Shown here: positions 11,214-23,277 of the stretch, one piece after another
Layout: each line of letters starts with the position of its first letter
How positions within the stretch are numbered: the stretch's first letter is position 1
Assembly: GCA_025667525.1 (NCBI GenBank)
Contig: CM046878.1
Coordinates: forward strand, 96,177,237-96,241,236
Direction: 5' to 3'
Source of the DNA: Glebionis coronaria
Taxonomy: Eukaryota > Streptophyta > Magnoliopsida > Asterales > Asteraceae
Length of the DNA: 64,000 bases
The notes under the pieces: model-generated
The model's database searches: none
What the model saw: the letters and a program-made list of their open reading frames with translations, nothing else
What the model was told of the DNA's origin: nothing
Program-made: the position numbers and the translations under genes

Positions 11214-11821
11214 TATAAAACCTGCATTTAAAATTTTAGAATATTAAATACGCGAAGTCTCAGCTTTAACGTAAACATTAAATACACAGTCTCTACAATA
11301 AAATAATTATTCAGAAAATAATTATTGAGTTCAGGAAAATAAATAGATGCGTAACGGGAATTAAAACACGAACACGCAAGTAATACGAATTTAAACAAAG
11401 CGAATCAAAAATGAAATCTTATGAATTGCTTTACTGGGCCGCGGTTTTAGAGTAAATAACTAATAGAATTTAGAAAAAAGAAAAAAGAAATGGGCCTCCT
11501 AGCCCAACCCTTTTTGTTAAAGAAACATACAGGGAGACCATTTTGCACAAACAGTTATAAAAAAAGGGACGTAGGGTTTCCCTTGGGGCTGCCGACAGAA
11601 AAAGACAAAAGAAGAAAGGGAGGATCGAGATTCGTTTAGTGTGATATGAGTGATTGTTTTGTGTTACTCACGAATTGTTTAAACGGTATTCCTCTTCCTT
11701 TTTTTTATGTCACGAAATCTGTATGTTTAAATCCAGAAAATACATGAAAAGTTTTAATAAAACATGAAGTTATAAGGTAATCATCAAGAAGGGCTGTCGG
11801 GTTTTGGGTGTGACCACGAAA

Positions 11822-11884
11822 ACCGAGAGCATGAAAGCTCTCGGTGGGCTGTGATGATGTACAACCGAGACTTCATGTCTCGGT
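11822..11884. repeat. Paired ACCGAGA hairpins in the 5' LTR
   Basis: Two adjacent inverted repeats: 11822-11845 (arms ACCGAGAGC / GCTCTCGGT) and 11864-11884 (arms ACCGAGAC / GTCTCGGT). A third with the same arms, ACCGAGA / TCTCGGT, lies at 12290-12310. All three stems are preserved in the 3' LTR at 19216-19239, 19258-19278 and 19674-19694, even where loop bases differ. Confidence 0.85.
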
Positions 11885-12141
11885 GGTCCCTATTGTTGCC
11901 CAACCTCGAACCACAAACGCAACAGGGGTGTTTGGTTTTATAAGCAGCAGGGGTGTTTGGTTTTATCACCGCAGGTGGTGTTTGGGACTAAACTGCAGTA
12001 AAGGGGTGTTTGGGATTACATATAGTGGGAACTTTAACCAAAAACAAACAGTGGGAACTTTAAAAGCAACATCAGTGGGAAATAATAAAGGGCAGTGGGA
12101 AAGGATTTGGACAGAAAAATAACAAGTTTAAAATAAGATTA

Positions 12142-12172
12142 GCGACAGATTAGCGACGCTAATTTCTGTCGC
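12142..12172. repeat. GCGACAGA inverted repeat in the 5' LTR
   Basis: Arms GCGACAGA and TCTGTCGC flank a smaller TTAGCG/CGCTAA palindrome. In the 3' LTR (about 19534-19558) 11 nt of the left arm are missing, so the outer stem is lost there. Confidence 0.6.
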
Positions 12173-13180
12173 AGATTCCTTTATGACAGTTTCTGTGACA
12201 GCTTTTAGTCACACTGTTTTTAGTGACTTATATTTCTGTCACTTAATCAAATAGGCGGATTTTATATTTTGTTGAATTGTTTTTGTGCGACCGAGACGGG
12301 ATATCTCGGTAGGCTCGGGGTTATAGTAAATAATAAAAATGAAGAATTATAATTATACTTTTTAATTACGTCATTTTAAATAAATGTTTTAATAATGTAT
12401 TTAATAAATTAAATATAAACTAGTTTTATAAGAATTTAAAAAGGGTATAATTTTATTAAATGAATTAAATTATTTTTGGAAACTTTCTTATTTAGGAAAC
12501 TTTCTATTATTACCAGGTTAATAAATATAGAAATATTATAACGTCACAATACGTGTTATATCGTAATTAGTAATAGAACACGAATACTTTAATCAGAAAT
12601 AGTAGAACATTCAGACTTATCCGTTTATATATTAACAGTATTACAAGGATAAATAAATTAACTAAGTACAGTTGAGAAATAAAATAAACGAATATGAGTT
12701 AACTTATTTCGCATCCGTTATTTATGTAGTATTCGTGAAGTCGAAGTAGATCTTTCAGCTTTCGTTCTTATTTCATTACTGGACACGAGGTACGGATTTT
12801 CCGTCCTTTCAGTAAAGACTTCCTTTCTATGCATGATTAGGATTCCCCGTCTACAGTCAAATGTTTTCCCCAATATATGTTATAAATTATCAAAAATTAT
12901 TTTAATAACTAAGATATTGCCTGAGCCTTATATACAAGCATGACCAGTTAGTTGTACTAGTTACAGAGGTACCGTAACCATGACACCTGAGGCACCGATG
13001 TCATGACTCACCTGTAGGAGAGTGATATCCTGCAGCGTCCCATTCAGCTCAGCTTGGCCATTTTATCAGTATTATTAGTGGGGCGTATGGATGCATCCTA
13101 GGCTTATCAGTTTACAGTTATCTGGTGAATGTGGTGTGTGCTCTACATCCTTCACATTGGAGCTGATCCCTCCACCCACC

Positions 13181-13252
13181 ACAGTATTTAGAGGTCACCC
13201 CTCTACAGTATTTAGAGGTCACCCATCTACAGCACGACGAGGTCACCCCTCT
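13181..13252. repeat. Triple 24-bp tandem repeat in the LTR
   Basis: Three units beginning ACAGTATTTAGAGGTCACC, the third divergent. The same array is at 34664-34735 in the 3' LTR, a few bases from the SIRE-type insertion site. Confidence 0.85.
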
Positions 13253-13824
13253 ATTTATTCATGCAGCAGTTGTTACAGCACATGACCTATATAAGCGCTT
13301 GGCAATTAAAATACAGTAAATGCATGTTTTCAGATTTAACATATAACAGTTCAGCTTTATTATTTATATTTCCAGACTCTTCAGATTATACACAGATTTC
13401 CGCTGCAACTTTACTCATCAGTCTTACAGCTTCAGTATTTTTATCATCTGCTTCATTTCAGTATTTCTTATCATGCTTTATATCCGTTCACTGAGCGTTA
13501 TGCTCAGCCGTAGTTCCTTTCATGTTCTAACGGCAGGTACACCAGGGCGCTCTTAGGATTCTGAGAGCATGTGCATTTGGATGGAAGCTATCCTGACTTC
13601 TTACTTTATGCACTTCTTACATTATTCTGCTTATTTGGACATTTTTTAGACCTTTCTTTCAGTAGTTTACTTATCATGTTTTGAGCTTATGTTTGGATTA
13701 CCGATGTTTGATTATGGTATTTCCTTTATGGTCAGTTAATGTTTTAGGACATTTACCTTATACTTTGATGACACGCCATAAATACACGTAACGGTCCACT
13801 TATCCAAGTGGGGTGTTATAATTA

Positions 13825-13835
13825 TGGTATCAGAG
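13825..13835 (+). other. Primer-binding site of the Tekay-like element
   Basis: TGGTATCAGAG four bases after the 5' LTR, complementary to the 3' end of plant initiator methionine tRNA. Confidence 0.85.
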
Positions 13836-14039
13836 ACTAGTTTGACTTGTAGGCTCTAAAACTTGACCTGTGACTAGTGGGTAGTCACCAGGAACTTCCC
13901 AGATTTTGGCGTCGTTATCTCTCATGTTTCTCATGCATTTATCAGTCAGTTTTCTTCATTTATCAGTCAGTTTTCCTAAAATTTTGACTAAGTAAAGGTT
14001 GGTACAGGACTAGCCATATTTAGTCACATGTGCTTTTCT

Positions 14040-14470
14040 GCGAATTTTGTTTTGGTGAACCGACCCATAGGCGTTCACCCTTGCCCATTCAGATTTTGTG
14101 TTGGTGAATCGACCCATATGCGTTCATGCTTAGTCATGGCAGATTCATGTTTTCAGTTCAATATTACTTAGTAAACCGACCCAAAAACGTTCACCATTTT
14201 TAATATCAAATTTTCATGCTATTCAGTCGAATGATGTTTTGTGAACCGATCCACAGTTGTTCACCTTTGTCATATCAAGACATTTCAAAAACTTTGACAA
14301 GTATGGATTGGACTACATCCAACCATATTTAGTCCCAGATTATAAATTTCTATTCATGACAGTTCTCATAAAATTTTAACAAGTATGAATCGAACCAGAA
14401 TCGCCCATACTTAGTCACATGTTTTCTCCTTTGAATTATGTGGATTGAACCATAGCCATCCAAACCAGTT
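14040..14470. repeat. Repeated hairpin motifs in the Tekay-like leader
   Basis: At least four copies (near 14055, 14103, 14174 and 14239) of a GTGAACCGACCCATA..GTTCACC motif, whose ends GGTGAA and TTCACC can pair. They are mixed with several copies of AAGTATG(A/G)AT..CCATA(C/T)TTAGTC, whose ends also partly pair. Spacing is about 65 nt. Confidence 0.65.
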
Positions 14471-14889
14471 GATGTTTAACCTCAGTTGATTATCTTTTCA
14501 TGTTCTTTGTAACAGTCAAATTTCATGCTCTTATGTGAAGGTCGTTTTCATGCTGAATAAGTTTCATGTCTCCTTACGAGGATTATGATTTCAGCAAAGC
14601 AATGATGTTTTCATGCGAAGATACAGAAAATTTTTTTTCAGCAAAACTCTATTTCATGATAAATCTTGTTTGGTCTTCATCAATCATGTCCTCATGCTAA
14701 CCATTGATGAGACTCCGTTTAATCATATTCTTGAACCTCTATACAACCATGCATTAAGTCTACGCAGGAATTACCAGGCTATCATGTTACTCATTCAGTT
14801 TAGTGTACTAACGTTTCAATCAATTTATCCCTTTGATCATGTCTGACGATTGACACCAATATCGATCATCCCATAAAATTTCCACCAGT

Positions 14890-15060
14890 GCCATGTATAG
14901 TATTCCATATGCACCCCATGTACAGTGTCTCAGTTATACTCCATGTACCGTATTTCATGTGTACTCTACGTACGGTGTTTCAGATATGCTCCATGTGCAG
15001 TATTCATTTTGTACTTCGGTAGTCCAGGTGTACTCCAAGCACCCTACTCCATGGATATTG
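14890..15060. repeat. Degenerate ~25-bp tandem repeat
   Basis: Five to six imperfect units built around a TATRCTCCATGTRCRGTRTTTC-like core (R = purine) in the decayed gag region. Confidence 0.6.
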
Positions 15061-16195
15061 CTAATCGATCCTCAAGCATCTCAGGCGTTTCCACTTGTCG
15101 ATATTCTACCAGATGCTAATGCTGCTCGTGAGTTGAAGATTTTACCAGACACTGATGATGCTAACACTTTGAAGACCTCACAAATGCTGATGCTGCTGAG
15201 ACTTTGGAGACTTCTCAAGATGCTGATGTTGTTTATACTATGAAGACTCTGCAGAATAAGGACGAAAACTATAAATTTGAAATTTCTAACAAGAATAAAT
15301 TTCAACCATTAGACACTACCATTCTATTCCATGCTTTTACTTCCCCAGTTAGATGTCACACTTCACTCAACTAACCTTTCATTCAGAAGAGTAGGAACCG
15401 GAACCCAGCCGGCCACTCAGCAGAATAGTTACATGAATCACGGTCATGATAATGAGCATCATGAATTGACAGACAAAGCAGTAGTGACAACCACCATGTT
15501 TATAAGTAATCAGTCAATAAGCATCAGAACTCCGGAACGGACGTGACCAGAGATACAAAGGTCAACATTCTAACCAGTCTGCCAACCCTAGCAGTTACCA
15601 AAACTTTCAGCCTGGTTCAGGTTCATCTACTAAAACACGTGTCAAGACATCAGTCAAGACATAGGTCTCAGGTATCATTTAGGAAAACACATACCAGGAC
15701 ACCAGTCATGGTACACGTCATACGAATATCTTCTCAAAGTACGAGTCAGATTTATAACACCAATATGCCTCCTAAACCAGGTCCTCAGAAATTTAGGCTA
15801 CCCTTCAAGGGGGTATACCCGTGTTTGTCATGCCATGCATAAATCAGACCATTAAAAATTCCGTTACCACCACCAGAATATTATTCAGGTTAGACACGCA
15901 GTATTCATTCTGTGAGGTTACAGAAGAACATATTCAGTGAAAGTCGCCACGTTTACTTCACGTATTCCTATGACAACTTTATTTTAAATCAAGTATTTAC
16001 CGATCTTCCACCAGAAAAGACTCTACAGTACCACCCATAATTATTAGAGTTTTTTTCAGTTAACGACGAGATCCGTCTTACCAACTCCTGAACATATTCA
16101 TTTTATTTCTGCCAGAAAAATTAGTATAAATTGTTTCATCTTTATCAGCACGTGAATTATTATCCTATAGCTGCAAAGACTTCTAGTCACCATTC

Positions 16196-17960
16196 ATGAT
16201 GCGACTTCTGAAATTACTTAAATTCATGATCATCAGATTATCCCAAAGTTTTCAGATGTCATCCCAGGAGGTATTCCAGAAATTCCTTTCTAACCACGAG
16301 ATAGGGTTCAACATAGCGTTTGTCTCAAGTACAGAACCTGTTTTCAAAACTCTTTATCGCAGTGCTTCGGCCGAGTTAAAGGAGTTGCATCAATTGTTGC
16401 GAGAGTTACCAGAACGAGGATTTATTCTCCCTAACGCACCACCAGAAGGTGCACCGTGTTATGTCTATCAGAAAGAAGTCCGGTAACATGAGATCATGTA
16501 TCGATCACCTAAACTTTACAAGATCACCATTCATAATCGATATCATCTCACGTATAGAAGGTTTACTTGACTTGCTACAACGTCTTAAAAATTTTCTAGA
16601 ACGATTCACGATCCTGCCACCAGCAGTGGTGAGAGAAAGAACATGAGGTTTTCCAGACTGCTGTTGCACATGTTATAGTCTCTCTAAAATTTTGACTTAT
16701 ACTTCTGAGCTCCCTAATGCTCCAGCTATATTATGAAAATTCCGAATAAAATTTTCCCATGAATTCTAAGACAAAATCGTCAATATATTCATTGATAACA
16801 TTCTGATCTGCTAAATTATAGAGAACATGATAATCACCTTCACACAATTGTACATAATCCCCGATAGGAGAAAATTGTATACGCAACTTCCCAGATGTAA
16901 ATTCCAGTTGAACAAGGTGGCATTTCTGGGCCACAATATTTCAGCAGGAATACATTTCAGAAATCCTGCAAAGGTGAAGGCTATCACCAGATGGTCAAGA
17001 CAGACGTCTGCGACTAATGAACAAATTTTTCTAGAACTCAGTTGACTACTACCGCAGAAATTACAGACAGTTCTCACGATTAGCTTTCCATGACTAAGGT
17101 TACGCATAAAGGAGAGGACATACACCTAAATGTTGTATTCCATAGATCCTACGCTAGGAGAGATCTAATTTACGAGACTCAAAAATTCTTTCATGACTAT
17201 TCATCCAGATTCCACCAGAATGTACCATAATCCCATACATAATTTTGATAGAGGCAATTTAACACAAGGATGCAGTTATGTTCATATCTTGATGCCTGAC
17301 ATGCCAGCAGGTTCAAGATAGAACACCGATATGCTAGTGAGTTATTACAACCATTAGAAATTTCTGAACAAAAATAAGACAAGTTTCCCATATAGTTGTT
17401 ATCAGATTTTCATAGACTCGGAAGAAGTATGATACTACCTAATTCATTGTCGACCAGTCCACCCAGCCTACACGTCTTCTTTCATCCAAAATGATTACGC
17501 AGTAGCAGATCTACATGAAATTCAGCAACAGATCGTATGATTTCAGGGTATTCCATCAATAATCATATCAGATAGAAACGTCACGATCACGTGTACGTCC
17601 GCATTCACGTTCGCGTTATTTTCACTTCCACAATTACGTCTCATTCGTAGTATGATGCCGTTTCAGTTCATGTTTTGTACTATCTCATGATTTAAGCTCA
17701 CCTTAGTGTTCATAACATTGTTCACATTCAATTTCGTGTGCCATTTCGTGATGCACCTTCACAGTTTATTACCGAATATGAATACAGAAAGCTTGAGAAA
17801 TCAGACTCAAGTTTAGGACAACTATTCCATAACCATGCAGACGTTTCACATCTCAGGCCGTATCGTTTGGCATTCCTTCCTCAGTCAACATATGTTAATG
17901 ATATGTTCTAGTATCACGTTCACAGTATGTTTCACATATAACGTTCACGATATACTCCAT
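16196..17960 (+). pseudogene. Tekay-like pol remnants (RT to integrase end)
   Basis: Several frames with stops show Gypsy RT landmarks in order. 16340-16490 has AELKELHQLLRELPERGFI. 16490-16530 has RSCIDHLNF. 16750-16860 reads, through two stops, as the degraded RT active-site region followed by NYREHDNHLHTIV. 16880-17045 has KLYTQLPRCKFQLNKVAFLG. Near 17855-17905 YRLAFLPQSTYVNDMF resembles the integrase C-terminal region of Tekay/Del elements. RNase H and the integrase core are not recognisable. Clearly non-functional. Confidence 0.75.
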
Positions 17961-18517
17961 GCACAGCGTTCCTCGTATAATCGCGAACCACTTTCACAAT
18001 TGCTCACGTAGCACGTTCATAATTTTTCACGTAGTTCGTCCCAATATGTTTTCAGCAGCTTTACTCAGAGATATAAATGTTATCTTTTCAGGATAATTGT
18101 ACGTATCATTTCATGTACCATACATGCTATAGCTTATTCATTCTATCAGATTTAGAAAATCCATCTTAAGTATGGAATCAGAAACTATTCAGCATCAGCA
18201 GGACAAGGTCATCAGGACCTAGGTTTTCATTGTGTTTAGACCTTTGAAGAAATCGTTTCGAGCGGGAAGCCACTCGAAACGGAGGAGTCCATCCGGACCT
18301 CTCATCCATTTATCCTTCAATAAATCTAGTTAAGTTCTTTCAGTCATGTCACGTTTCATGTTCACTTCAGTCATGTCACGTATATACCCTTTCAGCACCA
18401 ACATGTTCTAAATCAAGGACGAATGATCCTTCAACTTATATGTCCTTTCAGCCTTTATGCTCTTTCAGCATTTATGTCCTTTAAGCTTTTATAACTTCAC
18501 CAGCTTATTATCTATAA
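17961..18517 (+). other. 3' end of the Tekay-like internal region
   Basis: Low-coding sequence. Around 18240-18310 a GAAGAAATCGTTTCGAGCGG..CATCCGGACCTCTCATCC stretch is reminiscent of the C-terminal chromodomain region of Tekay elements, but it is too degraded to call a domain. Confidence 0.4.
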
Positions 18518-18628
18518 TTCGAGGACGAATTTCTCCTTTTAGAGGGGAAGAATTGTAAAACCACGGCATAATCGCATCTTTAATTCGAGGACGAATTATT
18601 TGTTTAGAGGGAAAGAATTGTAAAACCC
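18518..18628 (+). repeat. Duplicated 3' polypurine tract/LTR-start module
   Basis: Two near-copies in tandem of ATTCGAGGACGAATT, then a purine tract (AGAGGGGAAGAAT or AGAGGGAAAGAAT), then TGTAAAACC. The first is at 18518-18562 and the second at 18578-18628. The second runs into the LTR proper. Confidence 0.85.
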
Positions 18629-20546
18629 ACATTTAAAATTTTAGAATATTAAATACACGAAGTCTCAGCTTTAACGTAAATAGTAAATACGCAGTCTCTA
18701 CAATAAAATAATTATTGAGTTCAGGAAAATAAATAGATACGTAACGGGAATTAAAACACGAACACGCAAGTTATACGAATTTAAACAAAGCGAATCGAAA
18801 AAGAAATCTTATGAATTGCTTTATCGGGCCGGGGTTTTAGAGTAAATAACAAATAGAATTTAAAAGAAAAAAGAAAAAAGAAATGGGCCTCCTAGCCCAA
18901 CCCTTTTTGTTAAAGAAACATACGGGGAAACCATTTTGCACAAACATTTATAAAAAAAGGGGCGTAGGGTTTCCCTTGGGGCTGCCGACAGAAAAAGACA
19001 AAAGAAGAAAGGGAGGATCGAAATTCGTTTAGTGTGATCCGAGTGATTGTTTTGTGTTACTCACGAATTGTTTAAACGGTATTCCTCTTCCTTTTTGTTT
19101 ATGTCACGAAATCTGTATGTTTAAATCCAGATAATACATGAAAAGTCTTAATAAAACATGAAGTTATAAGGTAATCATCAAGAAGGGCTGTCGGGTTTTG
19201 GGTGTGACCACGAAAACCGAGAGCATGAAAGCTCTCGGTGGGATGTGATGATGTACAGCCGAGACATCATGTCTCGGTGGTCCCTTTTGTTGCCCAACCT
19301 CGAACCATAAACGCAGCAGGGGTGTTTGGTTTTATAAGCAGCAGGGGTGTTTGGTTTTATCACAGGAGGGGAGTTTTTGGGACTAAACTACAGTAAAAGG
19401 GTGCTTGGGATTACATACATTGGGAACTTTAACCACAAACAAACAGTGAGAACTTTAAAAGCAACATCAGTGGGAAATAATAGAGGGCAGTGGGAAAGAA
19501 TTTGGAAAGAAAAATAACAAGTTAAAAATAAGATTAGCGACGCTAATTTCTGTCGCAGATTCCCTTATGACAGTTTCTGTGATAGCTTTTAGTCACAATG
19601 TTTTTAGTGACTTATATTTCTGTCACTAAATGAAATAGGCAGATTTTATATTTTGTTGAATTGTTTTAGTGTGACCGAGACGGGATATCTCGGTAGGCTC
19701 GGGGTTATAGTAAATAATAATAATGAAGAATTATAATTATACCTTTTAATTACGTCATTTTAAATAAATGTTTTAATAATTATTTAATAAATTAAATATA
19801 AACTAGTTTTATGAGAATTTAAAAAGGGTATAATTTTATTAAATGAATTAAATTATTTTTGGAAACTTTCTTATTTAAGAAAATTTCTATTATTAGCAGG
19901 TTAATAAATATAGAAATATTATAACGTCAGAATACGTGTTATATCGTAATTAATAATAGAACAGGAATACGTTAATCAGAAATAGTAGAACATTCAGAAT
20001 TATCAGTTTATATATTAACAGTATTACAAGGATAAATAAATTAACTAAGTACAGTTGAGAAATAAATAAACGAATACGAGTTAACTTATTACGCGTCCGT
20101 TATTTATGTAGTATTCGTGAAGTTGAAGTAGATCTTACAACTTTCGTTCTTATTTCATTACTGGACACGAGGTACGGATTTTCCGTCCTTTCAGGAAGGA
20201 CTTCCTTTCTATGCATGATTAGGATTCCCCGTCTACAACCAAATGTTTTCCCCAATATATGTTATAAATTATCAGAAATTATTTTAATAACTAAGATATT
20301 GCCTGAGCATTATATACAAGCATGACCAATTAGTTGTACTAGTTACGGAGGTACCGTAACCATGACACTTGAGGCACCGATGTCATGACTCACCTGTAGG
20401 AGAGTGATATCCTGCAGCATCCCATTCAACTCAGCTTGGCCATTTTATCAGTATTATTAGTGGGGCGTATGGATGCATCCTAGGCTTATTAGTTTACAGT
20501 TATCTGGTGAATGTGGTGTGCGTTCTACATCCTTCACACTGGAGCT
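18619..20546 (+). repeat. Tekay-like 3' LTR, left portion
   Basis: Aligns with 11214-13150. Interrupted after GGAGCT at 20546 by the SIRE-type element, whose target duplication GAGCT is at 20542-20546. The LTR resumes at 34648. Confidence 0.9.
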
Positions 20547-21776
20547 TGTATAAACTAGAAGTGGGGGGGGGGGTTGAATAGTTTCTTATATTTACTTGTT
20601 AAATGATGGTTTTCAAAAATTATTTTTTCTCATAAAACTTAGACTTAAGGAAATAAGTGAAATCTATTTATGCACAATATGAACAATGATAGTGTAATTT
20701 AAAACTAATACTAACTAATATATATGCATAAAGAATAAGGAATGTAAAGAGTTAAGGGTAAAGAAAGATCAAACCAAACACCAAGGATTTATAGTGGTTC
20801 GGCAACTAAGCTCACTCCTCGTTCCTACTCCACTCCTTGAGTACTCCTTACTCGAGAGTTCACTACACAACAAGCTACTTATGGTGGAGAAAACCGTACA
20901 CGTCGCTTAACCAATTTCCGACTCTAAGCTAAAATTCGAGCCCTAATCGTAGCAAGGACCAATCTACACAACTATACTTAGTACATACACAACTTCCAAA
21001 TAGACACAACTACTTGGATCTTCACAACTATTACACAATAAAAAATGTATAAAATTTGATCTTCAAAGGATCTTTGGTGGTGGACTCAACACTTCATAAT
21101 GATAGTGTTCTTCTCTTTGCAATAGAAGAGGACGGGATGGATGAGATAGATTCACTTCTAAACAAGTAGTAATCAATCAAATGATCAAGGATTTGAGTGA
21201 TTTAAGAAGTATGTTTGAATCTGGAAATTTGTGTGCAAAAGAGGTGGATTGAAAATCTGAGAAAGGTCCACTATTTATAGGACAAAGGGCCAACGGCTAT
21301 ATCTGCCCACGGTTCCTTATCTTAGCCGGCGGTACCTTGTCGATAAGGAACCGCCTAGGTGCTAAGGAACCGTCGGACTAGACTCCGCTCCCTTTTTGTC
21401 CTTTAGTGGTGGAGGTCATATCTGATTATAAAAATATCCAGAAAGGATATTCTAAATCAAAAGGGAATATGCCATTTTCAAATTTTCAAATATTTAATTT
21501 AATAAAACATTTTCTTAAAAAGAAAGTTTAATTAAAAACTTGTCACACTTAATAAAAAGTAAGTTTTAAGAAAAGATTAAATCACTTGATCACTTGATTA
21601 AGGTTAGTACTTGTTTATTCATAACTTAAGTGAAAATGGGTAAAATGAAAAATACTTGAACTCAAGAATTCGTTTTTCGTTGTTTTTGTATATGCTTGTT
21701 TTTACATATTGTCTTAATCAAAACTAAGCGAGACCGAGAAATGCAAGTAACGTTTTTAGGCATTATTGCATTAACA
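20547..21776 (-). repeat. SIRE-type element 3' LTR
   Basis: 1230 bp, matching about 33432-34642. It carries a run of 11 G at 20563-20573 (6 G in the partner) and a GGTTCCTTATC / GATAAGGAACCGCC inverted motif near 21310-21355. Confidence 0.9.
21310..21372. repeat. GGTTCCTTATC/AAGGAACCGCC inverted motif cluster (LTR copy)
   Basis: GGTTCCTTATCT, then CGGTACCTTGTCGATAAGGAACCGCC-like halves, then another AAGGAACCG. Related clusters are at 22739-22806, 26829-26877 and 34178-34243, all within this one element. Confidence 0.75.
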
Positions 21777-21793
21777 ATCTCCCCCTTTTTGAT
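21777..21793 (-). other. SIRE-type polypurine tract
   Basis: Minus-strand AAAAAGGGGGAGAT directly before the 3' LTR. Confidence 0.8.
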
Positions 21794-23277
21794 TCCGACA
21801 ATACATAAACTCAATCACACAAAAAACAAGATTTTCGTAGACGAGTTTATTCATTTCTCCCCCTTTGTCGAAGCAAAAAGGTTGCACAAGTCGGTGTTGA
21901 AGAGACGGACTTTGCAAAGAGTCCCCTTGCTTGGGGCATCGAGGAATCGAGATATGGTGACAAGCTATATAGAAGGGTTAGTTGAACAAAAGAAGCAACC
22001 AACAAGATATAGCTAAAGGTCACACACAAAAAATAAAAGAGTAGAAAACACAAAGACTAAGATCTATGTGAAGTCATATAAAATAAAAAGAGTCATACAT
22101 AGATGTATGAAAGAGGAAACAAGCCAAAAGAATAAATCTAATCCTAGTTAATCTAGAATTCTAAGATTTGCTTGAATAAAGTGTCTTGTGGATAAGCAAC
22201 CAATGCTTATATGAAAGACAAGGTAGTGGCAGAATGTGGTGGTGGTGGCTTGGTGGATATCTCATAATCAAAGTGAAGAGGAGGCTTGATTAAGAGACTC
22301 TTGATGTAGCTCAACTCCTCATAGATTTGTGCCATAGCAAGATGTTGATATTAACAACAATGACAATATGTCCCATGATGCATGACATTATCATGAGAAG
22401 GAGGAAGAACACTAAAGGGTGGTAGTGGAAGAAAAGATGTTCCACAATCAACATTCTTGGTAGGAGAGATGTGATTAAGAGTGTTCTTGGGTGAATTTGG
22501 ATTGAAAGTTTTCTTGGGTAAGTTGGGATTGAAAGCAATTGGGGAGAATGGAGGAGAATCAAGGATTTCATTAGGAGAGTAAGACATTTTGGGATGTGAA
22601 GTAAGACAAAATGCTTATGGTTTAATAGGGAAGGCTCAAGGTATTTTTGGGGTGGTCAAAGGGTTGAAGCAAAGATTCTCAAAAATGTTGGAACAAATTT
22701 GGAATTTCAGAAATACCCGAAAAAAAGGAAGCACTGTACGCGGTTCCTTATTGCTTCCGGCGGTTCCTTATTGATAAGGAACCGCGGTTCATATATGGAA
22801 CCGCCTACAGTGGTTGAGTTTTGGTGGTGAAGGAATATTTTTCAGCAAATCTTATTTTTCTAGTCTAACTTATCATAGAGATATGCTTAAAAGCAAAGAT
22901 AGACAAAGCGAACACATACTAACTCACCAAATAGAGATTGACCAAAATACATGGATTTTAAAAATCGATGTAGGAGGTGTGTAAGACAAGACCTTAAGTC
23001 ATGACACAATGATCCTCCATGATTCTATCTTGTTCTTGCTATGTTTGAGAGAATCATACATATGAATTATGTAAGCTCGAGATTAATAGCAAGAATCTAT
23101 GAAAAACGTTTTTAGATTGAATTAACAATGTCAAAACATTTTTTAACCATTTTCGAAAGAGACTTTGAGGATTTTGAAAAGGAGAAGAGAAGACTTTCAA
23201 GAAGAGTTTAGGAGACTCAAAGACTCAAAGTGATAAAAGACTCAAGGGAAAGTAAGAGACTCAATAAAGGAAAGCAA
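21794..23277 (-). other. Non-coding region between pol and 3' LTR of the SIRE-type element
   Basis: About 1.5 kb in the place where some SIRE elements have an env-like ORF. Only a 78-codon minus frame at 22351-22587 (starting MSYSPNEILDSPPFSP, rich in Pro/Asn/Ser) is present; I see no transmembrane or envelope feature in it. The inverted-motif cluster at 22739-22806 lies here. Confidence 0.5.
22739..22806. repeat. GGTTCCTTAT inverted motif cluster (internal copy)
   Basis: Two GCGGTTCCTTATTG halves followed by GATAAGGAACCGCGG and GGAACCGCC, forming overlapping inverted repeats. Confidence 0.75.

Larger units (their letters stand above)
11214..13820 (+). repeat. Tekay-like element 5' LTR
   Basis: 2607 bp, matching 18619-20546 joined to 34648-35303. 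It contains three ACCGAGA hairpins, an AT-rich middle, and a triple 24-bp repeat. The first dinucleotide is TA rather than TG. Confidence 0.9.
13836..16195 (+). pseudogene. Decayed leader and gag region of the Tekay-like element
   Basis: This is where the 5' leader and gag should be, but no frame over about 115 codons survives and I cannot identify a gag domain or zinc knuckle with confidence. The front part (14040-14470) is an array of short hairpin-forming repeats and 14890-15060 is a degenerate tandem repeat. The short ORFs have no recognisable homology. Confidence 0.5.

Noticed and set aside
11784..11969. 61-codon minus ORF preserved at 19178-19363
   Set aside because: It lies in the two LTRs of one element across the ACCGAGA hairpins; conservation is explained by the LTR pair and there is no protein similarity.
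16731..17125. Minus-strand ORFs with a YIDDFVLEF stretch resembling an RT active site
   Set aside because: The plus strand of the same bases aligns in order with Gypsy RT (KLYTQLPRCKFQLNKVAFLG and neighbours); the minus reading is a chance echo.
22311..22587. Env-like ORF of the SIRE-type element
   Set aside because: At most 78-86 codons, with no convincing envelope features; only its position is suggestive.
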